From positions 36,685 through 100,684 of the forward strand of contig ONLU01000002.1 in the NCBI GenBank assembly GCA_900318795.1: DNA of 64,000 nt, given 5' to 3'. This DNA comes from an uncultured Prevotellaceae bacterium. Lineage in GTDB: Bacteria > Bacteroidota > Bacteroidia > Bacteroidales > Bacteroidaceae. This document shows positions 16,851 through 24,161 of this stretch, piece after piece. Within the stretch, counting starts at the first letter, position 1, and every line of letters begins with the position of its first letter. Both the position numbers and the translations under genes were made by a program. The notes beneath the pieces are model-generated. The model was not told the DNA's origin. It was given only the letters and a program-made list of their open reading frames with translations, and did no database searches.

Positions 16851-17942
16851 TTATATATATCGTTTAGCGGCCTCTATCAGTTGCTTCTTATAATTGTAAA
16901 TGTCATCCAGTTTCTCGATGGATTCCATTTGTTCATTCTTGTTCTCATCAACAAAGCCTATTCGTTTATTATTGGTATTATTAAAATGCAACCTGCAAAT
17001 AGGCCTACGATTGTTGTCATCAGCAAATATAGCGAAATAGGACTGAGAGTCGCGATAAGTGACACGCTCAGATGCGATGACTTCACATACAATGCTCTTC
17101 ACTATGTAGTAACCCTCTATCTCTTCCATGGTAGTGTTTATCTTAGAAACCTTCTCGTCATCTTTCTTTGGTTCTTCAACCTTCTGCTCAGGTGCTGCCT
17201 GAGAAGTCTGAATAGGAGCTCCTGCCACTTCTGTGGCTTTAATAGCTATACCAAGTTTCTCACTCATCACATCGTTGATATGGCTTTTTAAGGCTCGTTT
17301 TACAATGTCAGTAAACTGGTCTAATACTTTTTGAGTTACAATGCCTTCATATACACGTTTTGTCAGCATTTTAACTAATTCAGGAGATGGCTCTTCAAAT
17401 TCTGAACGGATAATCTTCTTGACTTCCGACATATATTTCAATTCATTGGCACTGCTAAGGATATTGTCAAGGTCAAAGTTCTCCTTACAAAATTTCTTAA
17501 CTTCCTCAATTTGAGTTTCTCTTATCTTTTCCAGATTAAACTCAAGGAAAGGCACATCGTCCATGATGTTCTCCTTAATCAAGTCGGTGTAGAACCTATA
17601 TACAATGCCATTTGTCAACACTCCAAATTTAGCCTTCGAAGCAACATAATATCGCTTCAATTGATTGTCATGCAAGTTTAAGTCCTGTTTCCAATGTTTG
17701 CACTCAATCAACATGATAGGGGTCCCATCTTTCATAATTGCATAATCAATTTTCTCCCCCTTCTTCTTCGCAATATCACAATCCATCTCAGGAACAACCT
17801 CTAACGGATTAAACACGTCATAACCAAGAATCTGAATAAACGGCATAATAAAGGCATTCTTAGTTGCTTCTTCCGTTTGGATAGAATCTTTCAAAGAGGA
17901 CACTCTCTCTGCTAATTGGAAAATAGAATCTTTAAAGTCCAT
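16851..17942 (-). CDS. HsdR-N-like restriction nuclease (predicted type IV)
   Basis: A 363-residue protein. The N-terminal ~130 residues are a PD-(D/E)xK nuclease of the type I/IV restriction group. ATKNAFIMPFIQILGYDVFN opens it; Asp66 (KIDYAIM), Glu80 and Lys82 (LIECKHW) form the catalytic core; Gln94 in NQLKRYY is the HsdR-type motif. The middle is helical (about 130-250). A proline/lysine-rich linker leads to a C-terminal beta domain (about 280-345) that may read a target or ligand. No helicase or methylase accompanies it. First gene of the operon. The frame is open for 82 codons upstream of MDFKDSIF, but that region looks like a structured leader, so 17942 is preferred. Confidence 0.82.
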   Translation of the reverse strand: MDFKDSIFQLAERVSSLKDSIQTEEATKNAFIMPFIQILGYDVFNPLEVVPEMDCDIAKKKGEKIDYAIMKDGTPIMLIECKHWKQDLNLHDNQLKRYYVASKAKFGVLTNGIVYRFYTDLIKENIMDDVPFLEFNLEKIRETQIEEVKKFCKENFDLDNILSSANELKYMSEVKKIIRSEFEEPSPELVKMLTKRVYEGIVTQKVLDQFTDIVKRALKSHINDVMSEKLGIAIKATEVAGAPIQTSQAAPEQKVEEPKKDDEKVSKINTTMEEIEGYYIVKSIVCEVIASERVTYRDSQSYFAIFADDNNRRPICRLHFNNTNNKRIGFVDENKNEQMESIEKLDDIYNYKKQLIEAAKRYI

Positions 17943-18238
17943 AATTTTTATAGTTTTATAGTATTTACAATGTCCCATCCTCCCAGTCCCGCAGAAGATA
18001 ACTATATATATATGAGAAGCGTGGAACTGTATACACTTCTCCGTCCTGGGGTCCTGAGAAAACCTTATGTGGGAGAGTGACAACATCCACGCTATCGCAT
18101 GGAAGCTATCATGAACTCTTGCCACATTTTGAAATTTCTCAGGTTTCAGAACGCAAGATGAGCATAACGCTTCTTTCCTTTTTTCCACTAAAGTCGCGCT
18201 GGCACCTCCACCGAGGCTCGTCGCCAGCGTTCAAGGGG
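17943..18238 (-). other. Structured leader region of the nuclease-channel operon
   Basis: About 290 nt between the promoter start (near 18233) and the nuclease ATG. A strong hairpin near its 5' end pairs CGCTGGC with GCCAGCG (18197-18229), with CCTC/GGAGG inside. A second pairs GAGAAG-GTG with CAC-TTCTC (about 18014-18042). The frame of the nuclease stays open through it for 82 codons (including KFQNVARVHDSFHAIAWM), so an N-terminal extension is formally possible, but base composition and hairpins favour untranslated RNA. Either a regulatory leader or a mobile-cassette module carrying its own promoter. Confidence 0.5.
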
Positions 18239-18270
18239 CAAAGATACGAATAAGTGAGCAAAAAGCCAAA
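18239..18270 (-). promoter_or_regulatory. Promoter of the nuclease-channel-exonuclease operon
   Basis: Minus strand: TTTG (18270-18267) and TATCTTTG (18246-18239), 24 nt start to start, an ideal match. Transcription starts near 18233. Confidence 0.75.
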
Positions 18271-18411
18271 GGAAAATCGATTTTTCTTTGTTCTTTCGTG
18301 CTAAAGTATCTTTTGGTGATGTAGTCTCAAAGATACAAAAACTTTTGGAAACAACCATATCCAAGGAGGGGGAATCTGCATATTTTCGGTAAAAATGGGA
18401 TCAACAGTAGT

Positions 18412-18440
18412 ATGACACGTACCTTGTGCGTCTCATAACA
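18412..18440 (+). repeat. 29-bp dispersed repeat, copy C
   Basis: Begins ATGACACGTACCTTG and continues TGCGTCTCATAACA. Same orientation and gap-free alignment to A and B, but the GGTACC core is changed to CGTACC. With copy B it brackets the whole nuclease-channel-exonuclease operon (about 3.5 kb). Confidence 0.7.
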
Positions 18441-18509
18441 AAAAGTTTTCCGTTTTGGACAACTTTTTGAAATCAGAAACCTAAAAAGTTTTCCAAAATG
18501 GAGAACCTT
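18441..18509 (+). repeat. Two adjacent AAAAGTTTTCC inverted repeats
   Basis: First unit at 18441-18467: AAAAGTTTTCC, GTTTT, then GGACAACTTTT. Second unit at 18483-18509: AAAAAGTTTTCC, AAAAT, then GGAGAACCTT. They share the left arm as a direct repeat and each folds into an imperfect hairpin. They directly abut repeat copy C. Confidence 0.6.
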
Positions 18510-18690
18510 GCATTCTAATATTAGAGTCAACACACGCTTTGTTTGATTTAAATCAATTCTCCTCTGACCTTGGTATATTTATTTGTGTATTTTTTTGTAA
18601 ATTACGTATATATTGAGTATTTTTGTAGATGAATATTTTATATTAAATCATTAATTTATATCAATAATGACCTATAATGATTATTTTCAT

Positions 18691-18719
18691 GGTCACAGAG
18701 TGACAGGCATGGTGTGACC
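18691..18719 (+). repeat. GGTCACA/TGTGACC inverted repeat
   Basis: Perfect 7-bp arms with a 15-nt spacer, 50 bp before the ATG of the orphan coiled-coil gene. Could be an operator or part of its 5' untranslated region. Confidence 0.45.
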
Positions 18720-18768
18720 TTTGGTTTGAAAGAAAATTTGTAAATTAGCAAACAAAATGTATTAGATT

Positions 18769-20073
18769 ATGAATAGTTCACCTTTCATTACTCAGATTAA
18801 ACTGAACGTTTTGGAAGATCGAGTGTGTCGTCCAATCAACTATCTTACAACAAAAATAAACTCTGCTACACCTTTGTGGGATGATCCTATAAAAATGTGT
18901 CAGCAAATCGAAATAGACCAATTTGCCGTAGACAGTGTGATATTAAATGCAAGACAGCATAACTCTCTATTTAATGGTATTAATACGCCCCGTATCTATC
19001 ATGCCATTTTATGTCGGGTCTATATACTCCTCTACTATCGTTTTCACGATAATGAATTGTATCAGAGGATAGTATTCCCCAAATTAAAGGAAAACATGGG
19101 TATATATAATGACATTCATCTTAAGACTATTAATGAAGAAATAGACAAAATACTTGCCCTAGAGGAGTTAGTGAAGAAAATGCAAGAAGAGAAGAAGGAT
19201 GTGAAACCTGTGTTTTCTTATGTCAGTCATAACGGCAACCAACTAGATCATCTGGCCATTGAATATAATGAAGAACAGCTTTTCCGAAACATGTCGGGCG
19301 TTATAAGAGGACTTATAGAAAAATATGGAACTCATCAAGATGATGCCAATGTGTGGTTTAATGCCAAACAAGTTGTTCATACGCTGAAGGATATCAATCG
19401 TCCAGAAATGCTCATTAGGCGAGCCGTAGTGGCTCTTATTTATGGTCAGATATTCAATGAATTTGAAGGTTCGCAGATTATACTAATTTGTGTCTACGTA
19501 ATGATTCGTTCGTCAAAAAACAACGACCATTTCTCCGCATTCATTCAGCAAATGGAGAGTTTGGCGGATGCTGACACAGATTTACATGTCATTAAGAATT
19601 CCATTGGCGCTATCGGTAACTGGATAACTGAGAACCTTCCATTTGAAAACTCCGAATATATTGGCGAAGAAACTTCCAAAGTCGAAACCTATACTATTGC
19701 CGACATCGAACGAATAAGAAGAGAATATGACGAGAAAATATATTCCATGAAGTGTGAGAATGAGGAGTTGAATAAGAAAATAGAATTGCTGAAACAGCAG
19801 AACGAGGAGGAAGGGTATCCCGAGGATATTAAATTTCACGATAAAGTTCGTCTTGAATTGTTATTACGCCTGATGAAAAAAGATGGTGCTGATTTGGATA
19901 AATATGGCAATAAGGTAAAGGCAGCTGAAATCATGAAGTCGGTTACCTCACTGCCTTTACAGACATGCAAAAACTATTGTTCAGATCCCCAATTAAGTAC
20001 AAAAGAACATGAAGAGGAGATATTGAGATTGAATACTAAATTACAGGCTTTGGGTATGGAAATCCGACTATAG
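18769..20073 (+). CDS. Hypothetical coiled-coil protein
   Basis: A 434-residue, lysine/asparagine/glutamate-rich protein of low GC. Residues 1-140 are helical. Residues 170-290 form a second helical block, including FNEFEGSQIILICVYVMIRSS. Residues about 310-345 are a clear coiled coil (IERIRREYDEKI, then ENEELNKKIELLKQQ). The last 80 residues (FHDKVRLELLLRLMKKDGAD onward) look like a small helical DNA- or protein-binding module often found at the end of Bacteroidales accessory proteins. I do not recognise the family. It is monocistronic, divergent from the nuclease operon, and followed by a very strong terminator. Composition suggests horizontal origin. Confidence 0.6.
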   Translation: MNSSPFITQIKLNVLEDRVCRPINYLTTKINSATPLWDDPIKMCQQIEIDQFAVDSVILNARQHNSLFNGINTPRIYHAILCRVYILLYYRFHDNELYQRIVFPKLKENMGIYNDIHLKTINEEIDKILALEELVKKMQEEKKDVKPVFSYVSHNGNQLDHLAIEYNEEQLFRNMSGVIRGLIEKYGTHQDDANVWFNAKQVVHTLKDINRPEMLIRRAVVALIYGQIFNEFEGSQIILICVYVMIRSSKNNDHFSAFIQQMESLADADTDLHVIKNSIGAIGNWITENLPFENSEYIGEETSKVETYTIADIERIRREYDEKIYSMKCENEELNKKIELLKQQNEEEGYPEDIKFHDKVRLELLLRLMKKDGADLDKYGNKVKAAEIMKSVTSLPLQTCKNYCSDPQLSTKEHEEEILRLNTKLQALGMEIRL

Positions 20074-20094
20074 CTTAGTATAGACCTCAGTACA

Positions 20095-20136
20095 AGAAAA
20101 TACTAACCTTTGCGAAGGTTAGTATTTTCTTTATTT
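20095..20136 (+). terminator. Very strong terminator after the coiled-coil gene
   Basis: AGAAAATACTAACCTT (20095-20110) and its exact complement (20115-20130) form a 16-bp perfect stem with a TGCG loop, followed by a T-rich run. It separates the orphan gene from the primase unit. Confidence 0.9.
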
Positions 20137-20287
20137 TTTAGGTCAGCAAGAGACTTCTTTGTAACTTCGCATCATCTTCTTAGGCATGAAGCTGCATGCT
20201 CATCATGAAGTGGCGGTTTTTAAGTAAGGTACGACTGACAGCAAAGTAAACCCGAGACCACATAATTCCATAAAAGTAAAAACGATT

Positions 20288-21751
20288 ATGGGAAACAACA
20301 ATGAACTCTGCTCCTTGGAGCAGGAGATGAGCGCAAAGCTCAACGAACTGGAGGCGCAGCGACAAGTGCGCCGTGAACATCTGGTGGACCTGACATTGGA
20401 GGCTATTGCCCGCCGTGTGGAGTCGCAGGAGTCGGTGATAGCCGCTCAGACGGTTGCTGCCGGCAAACCGCTGCAGCCCTCTGCACTGCGACAGATTGTG
20501 GTCGTCGAGGTGGTACGTGCCGCTGATGGCAATCTGTGGTGCGACCACTACTCTGAGCGTGCCAAAAGCGACCAGCAGATGAACATCTATGTGGGAACGC
20601 ACTGGGAGCGCATCGACTCGCAGCAGTGGATGGACTTTATAGACCAGTGCGCGTTGCGTTGCGGCTTGGCTGAGACGCATCGCATGAACCCCGCATTCAT
20701 GAACCAGCTGTATGAGGGCGTGGCCTTCAACCTGAAGAAGCACCGCCGTCAGATGCAGCCTCGCGACGAGGTGTGGCTGAACATGCCTAACGGCACGCTG
20801 GTGGTCACTGTTGACGGACGTGTCACATTGCGTGAACATTCGCGTGACGATCTGTTCTTCTATTGTCTGGAGTACAGCTATGACCCGCAGGCCGACTGTC
20901 CGCTGTGGCAGCAGTTTCTGGATCGTGTGCAGCCGACGGCAGAGGCACAGACGCTGTTGGGCGAGTATCTGGGCTATTGCCTGATGCGTGACCACCGCTT
21001 CGAGAAGCTGATATGGTTCTATGGCAGTGGGCAAAACGGCAAATCGACAGCCTTGGCCGTCATTGAGCGTCTATTTGGTGCGCAAAACGTCTGCTACCTC
21101 TCGCTGGAGCACCTGACGAACGACGAGAAGAAGCGTGCCATGTTCGAGCATAAACTGCTGAATATTTCGTCGGAGACGGGGCGCGACGTCAACCCCAGCG
21201 TCATGAAGCAAATAGCCTCGGGCGAGTCGCTGACGGTGGAACTGAAGTATCAGAACCCACGCCAGATTACTGACTACGGCAAGGTCATCACGGCCACCAA
21301 CCAGATGCCTAAGGCTGAGAACACCTTTGCCTTCTTCCGTCGCTTCATCATCCTGCCCTTTGACCAGACCATATCCGAAACGGAAAAGGATGTCCATCTG
21401 GCAGAGAAACTGATTGGCGAGTTGCCGGGCATACTCAACTGGATTGTCAATGCGCTGGTAGGCTTGATGAACCGTCAGGCTTTCATCACCTGCGAGAGCA
21501 GTGAGCGTGCGCTGGAGGAGTACAAACTGCAGTCGGACAACGTCAAGTTGTTCCTCAAGGAGATGCTTGTCCCGACGGATGTGCCCACCAAGGGCAGCGA
21601 CCTTTTTGCTGCCTATACGGCCTATTGCAAGAACTCAGCATTGTATCCCGTCGGCAAGTCCAACTTCTACAAGCGTCTTGATGCGCTGACTCACAGTCGC
21701 ATAGAGCAGGGAAAGGTGCCATGTTTCAAACTTAAACTTGCGGAGTCATGA
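20288..21751 (+). CDS. P4-family superfamily 3 helicase / primase C-terminal protein
   Basis: A 487-residue protein. The C-terminal half is an SF3 (D5/P4 alpha-like) helicase with Walker A GSGQNGKSTAL (about 241-250), an acidic Walker B-like region near LLNISSETG, and the SF3 motif C/sensor in KVITATNQMP. A D5-type winged-helix tail ends the protein. The N-terminal ~70 residues are a helical leader. Such helicases unwind phage, plasmid or integrative-element origins. The gene overlaps the next primase gene by ATGA, so the pair acts as a split primase-helicase. GC is high, unlike the coiled-coil gene before it. No integrase or relaxase is nearby. Confidence 0.87.
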   Translation: MGNNNELCSLEQEMSAKLNELEAQRQVRREHLVDLTLEAIARRVESQESVIAAQTVAAGKPLQPSALRQIVVVEVVRAADGNLWCDHYSERAKSDQQMNIYVGTHWERIDSQQWMDFIDQCALRCGLAETHRMNPAFMNQLYEGVAFNLKKHRRQMQPRDEVWLNMPNGTLVVTVDGRVTLREHSRDDLFFYCLEYSYDPQADCPLWQQFLDRVQPTAEAQTLLGEYLGYCLMRDHRFEKLIWFYGSGQNGKSTALAVIERLFGAQNVCYLSLEHLTNDEKKRAMFEHKLLNISSETGRDVNPSVMKQIASGESLTVELKYQNPRQITDYGKVITATNQMPKAENTFAFFRRFIILPFDQTISETEKDVHLAEKLIGELPGILNWIVNALVGLMNRQAFITCESSERALEEYKLQSDNVKLFLKEMLVPTDVPTKGSDLFAAYTAYCKNSALYPVGKSNFYKRLDALTHSRIEQGKVPCFKLKLAES

Positions 21752-22785
21752 ACAGCCAGCATGAAAACTATGACACCCAGCGCTTGCGTGCCATCTCCAT
21801 TACGGAGGTGGCACGGCGGCTGGGCGACAGGATGAAGCATGAGGGCATGCACTACCGCTCGCTCTGCCCCTGGCACGACGACCACAGCCCCTCACTCAGC
21901 TTCGACGAGCGTACGGGAAAGAACTACTGCCACTGCTTCGCCTGCGGCAAGGGCGGCGACGTGATCGCCTACACCATGCAGCATGAACAGTGGACGTTTC
22001 AGGAGGCTTGCCAGTGGCTGTCAAGCGAGTTCGGCATAGCCACGCTGTCGCCCCAGCAGATGACGACCCTGCCGAAGCCGAAGTTGCGCCCGCAGGTAGC
22101 CGAGACTGAACCCGACTATACCTACATCCCCGTGGAGATGGTTGACGATCTGGTGACCGCCGAGAGTTCGCTGGGCCACTGCCTGATGCAGATGTTCCGC
22201 GCCGAGGCCGTGGAATGGCTGGCAGAGGAATACAGGCTGGGGTGCTATGCCTTCGGCGGACTGGACGACTACACCGTCTTTCCGTGCATCGACCGTCTGG
22301 GCCGCGTGTGTAACCTGAAGATCCAGCACTACCAGTCGGACCCAGCCAAGCCGCGTTTCGGCCATAGCGACCAGACCACCTACTGGCTGGGCAGACTGTG
22401 GGTGCGCCAGGGACGGTTGCCTGCTGATGCCCAACTGCGCAACGATTGTCTGTTCGGCGAGCACCTCCTGCCGCGCTATCCGGCATCGACGGTGGCACTC
22501 GTCGAGAGTCCCAAGAACGCCCTCTACGGTGCTTTGGCATTCCAGAAGCTGACGTGGGTGGCTACGGGCAACAAGGGCAATCTGAAACGCAACGTGCTGA
22601 AGTCATTGCAAGGGCGCGACGTCATCGTCTTCCCCGACTGCGATGCCGTTGAGGAGTGGACGGCAGCCATCCATGACATGGCTGACCTGGCCAACTTTAC
22701 CGTCAGCGATATCTGCCGTCTCAAGGCTCCGGAAGATCAGCCGAAGTTCGACATTGCGGACTTCTTGCAACAGGCTATCATGTAG
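21748..22785 (+). CDS. CHC2 zinc-finger / TOPRIM-type DNA primase
   Basis: A 345-residue primase. The CHC2 zinc finger occupies about 28-75 (SLCPWHDDHSPSL, then CHCFACGKGGDVI; ligands Cys, His, Cys, Cys). A TOPRIM-like fold lies at about 245-320, with VALVESPKNALYG, then GNKGNLK and VIVFPDCDA. The LIG3-type catalytic DnaG core is shortened compared with chromosomal DnaG. It would lay RNA primers for the element's replication, paired with the SF3 helicase upstream (ATGA overlap). Typical of Bacteroidales integrative or phage-like elements. Confidence 0.86.
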   Translation: MNSQHENYDTQRLRAISITEVARRLGDRMKHEGMHYRSLCPWHDDHSPSLSFDERTGKNYCHCFACGKGGDVIAYTMQHEQWTFQEACQWLSSEFGIATLSPQQMTTLPKPKLRPQVAETEPDYTYIPVEMVDDLVTAESSLGHCLMQMFRAEAVEWLAEEYRLGCYAFGGLDDYTVFPCIDRLGRVCNLKIQHYQSDPAKPRFGHSDQTTYWLGRLWVRQGRLPADAQLRNDCLFGEHLLPRYPASTVALVESPKNALYGALAFQKLTWVATGNKGNLKRNVLKSLQGRDVIVFPDCDAVEEWTAAIHDMADLANFTVSDICRLKAPEDQPKFDIADFLQQAIM

Positions 22786-22820
22786 AGCTCCATGAGAGTT
22801 TTCACAGGAGTTTTCACGAT

Positions 22821-22860
22821 GCCGTCTGCCGGACTGAAATGCCCGTGCAGACGGCTTTTT
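22821..22860 (+). terminator. Terminator after the primase pair
   Basis: GCCGTCTGC (22821-22829) pairs with GCAGACGGC (22847-22855), followed by TTTTTC. Strong 9-bp GC-rich stem. Confidence 0.88.
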
Positions 22861-22888
22861 CATGCCCCTTACGGAGTTTTTGATGCCC

Positions 22889-22922
22889 TTGTGCTGCAAA
22901 CCTTCCCTACCCTTTACCTTTG
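22889..22922 (+). promoter_or_regulatory. Candidate promoter for a short RNA
   Basis: TTG at 22889-22891 and TACCTTTG at 22915-22922, 26 nt start to start. No coding gene follows before the HU-like gene's own promoter at 23273. A T-run at 23052-23059 could end a transcript of about 130 nt. Confidence 0.45.
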
Positions 22923-23102
22923 TATTTTACTTTTTCAGGAAAAAACTTCAAAAACTCCGAAACATGTCTATAACCGTATAAAAATCAGCATATTGCTTTT
23001 TCTGAAGACACGCCAAAAAACTCCACAAAAACTCCCTGATGCGGTTAATACTTTTTTTTGATTGGAATGAAGGAGCCTCCCCCACCCGACTCTGGAAAAA
23101 AT

Positions 23103-23138
23103 TACTACCCATTCCAGAAAATTCCGGAATGGGTAGTA
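23103..23138 (-). repeat. 13-bp perfect inverted repeat, possible minus-strand terminator
   Basis: TACTACCCATTCC (23103-23115) and GGAATGGGTAGTA (23126-23138) with a 10-nt loop. Read on the minus strand it is followed by AATTTTTTCC, so it can terminate leftward transcription. No leftward gene is seen to its right before the HU-like gene. It could instead be an element end. Confidence 0.55.
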
Positions 23139-23272
23139 GAAAAATAATCCTTCTATACTAAAAGGTACCTGCCGCGCTATGGCTTGGCGAATAGTATCTT
23201 CCTGATCATTGTTTCGCCATTTTCTTGTAATTAGAAAAAGTGCGAATTTTATTGAAAAAAGTTGCAGAAATA

Positions 23273-23304
23273 TTTGCATAATCCAAATATTTTTCGTACC
23301 TTTG
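23273..23304 (+). promoter_or_regulatory. Promoter of the HU-like gene
   Basis: TTTG (23273-23276) and TACCTTTG (23297-23304), 24 nt start to start, near-perfect. The ~90-nt leader contains a CAGACCA/TGGTCTG hairpin (23339-23363). Confidence 0.8.
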
Positions 23305-23401
23305 TAACTGTAACCAATAGAGGTTATAAGCGGGATTTCAGACCACCCGGTGCAGTTGGTCTGAGCAGTTAGTCTAATACCACGAAAAACATTTACACGT
23401 T

Positions 23402-24028
23402 ATGAGTATTAAGATTAAAGCTAAGGAGCGTAAGCTCAAGTTGGGCGATAGCGAGTTCTATCGCTATGTGATGCAGCCAGAACTCTACTCGGCACTGGCT
23501 GCTGAGAAAGTGATCCGTGAGGCTGCCCTGCGCAGTGGCGTGAGCCAGGGCGTGATGCAGGCCTGCTGGGATGCTGCCGGTAGTGTCATCAAGGCATGGG
23601 CCACGGAGGGTCATAGTGTGGCGCTGCCCGGTCTGGGAACCATGCGCTTCGGCCTGTCTGCCAAGGCCGTGGAGGACGTCAACGACGTGAAGACTGGTCT
23701 CATCAAGACGCGCCGTATCGTATTCACGCCTTCCACCGACCTGAAGCAGGAACTGAAGGACACGGCAGTGATCATCACCTGCTACGACCGCAACGGCGTC
23801 GAAGTGAAACGTGTGACCAGCACCGACCCTGGTACGGTGGAGGAGCCTGACGACACCGACCCGAACGGCACCGGCGGCAGCTCGACTGGCGGTAACACCC
23901 AGCAGGGCGGCAACACCGGAGGTGGCTCGAACACTGGCGGTAACACCAGCGGTGACAACACTGGAGGTGACAGCACGGGCGGTGACGACTACCATGACCC
24001 GGACGGCGGTACTAACTCGGACGAGTGA
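23402..24028 (+). CDS. HU-like DNA-binding protein with low-complexity tail
   Basis: A 208-residue protein. Residues 1-125 are the longer, accessory HU-type DNA-binding domain of Bacteroidales (with LPGLGTMRFGL as the conserved core turn, then KTRRIVFTPSTDLKQEL). Residues from about 145 to the end are a repetitive tail of Gly, Thr, Ser, Asn and Asp (units like GGNTGG and GDNTGGD), probably disordered and extended. HU proteins bend and wrap DNA; this type is common beside primase genes of integrative elements. It has its own strong promoter and terminator. Confidence 0.85.
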   Translation: MSIKIKAKERKLKLGDSEFYRYVMQPELYSALAAEKVIREAALRSGVSQGVMQACWDAAGSVIKAWATEGHSVALPGLGTMRFGLSAKAVEDVNDVKTGLIKTRRIVFTPSTDLKQELKDTAVIITCYDRNGVEVKRVTSTDPGTVEEPDDTDPNGTGGSSTGGNTQQGGNTGGGSNTGGNTSGDNTGGDSTGGDDYHDPDGGTNSDE

Positions 24029-24034
24029 TCTCAC

Positions 24035-24073
24035 AGGGCTGAGGGGAAAACAACCCCCCGGCCCTTTTTTTTT
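24035..24073 (+). terminator. Terminator after the HU-like gene
   Basis: GGGC and GGGG pair with CCCC and GCCC (with small internal loops), followed by nine T (24065-24073). It faces the TPR gene's terminator. Confidence 0.85.
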
Positions 24074-24100
24074 GCTAATGAGGCACTGGAGAGCAGAGTG

Positions 24101-24141
24101 AAAAAAAACATCCCGCTCACAAGGACTTGGAACGGGATGTT
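24101..24141 (-). terminator. Terminator after the TPR gene
   Basis: On the minus strand AACATCCCG pairs with CGGGATGTT, followed by eight T. Ends the gyrA-TPR operon. Confidence 0.85.
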
Positions 24142-24161
24142 GATGGGTTTGGGCTTGAGGC

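Larger units (their letters stand above)
18271..18768 (+). other. AT-rich intergenic region with repeats and inverted repeats
   Basis: About 500 bases without a credible gene. It contains repeat copy C, two AAAAAGTTTTCC inverted repeats and a GGTCACA/TGTGACC hairpin, listed separately. The rest (18510-18690) is plain AT-rich sequence. No clear TAnnTTTG box precedes the gene at 18769. Confidence 0.6.
22794..23035 (+). repeat. GGAGTTTT / AAAACTCC repeat cluster
   Basis: GGAGTTTT occurs at 22807-22814 and 22873-22880, with a GAGAGTTTTCAC variant at 22794. The complement AAAACTCC occurs at 22951-22958, 23017-23024 and 23028-23035. So the 3' end of the primase transcript and the following region carry complementary 8-mers in opposite orientations, with the terminator and a promoter between them. 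Iterons, an element end, or antisense pairing sites are possible. Confidence 0.45.

Noticed and set aside
17943-18188. N-terminal extension of the nuclease to 18188
   Set aside because: Possible in frame, but the stretch contains strong hairpins and a family-like N-terminus begins at MDFKDSIF. Kept as a finding rather than as part of the gene.
18327-18533. 68-codon ORF on the minus strand
   Set aside because: Covers repeat C and the AAAAGTTTTCC palindromes; no start signal or protein-like features.
22792-23061. 89-codon ORF after the primase
   Set aside because: Runs through a strong terminator hairpin and the repeat cluster; low-complexity sequence without a domain.
23161-23190. Fourth copy of the 29-bp repeat at AAAGGTACCTG
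   Set aside because: Only the GGTACCTG core matches; the flanks do not align.
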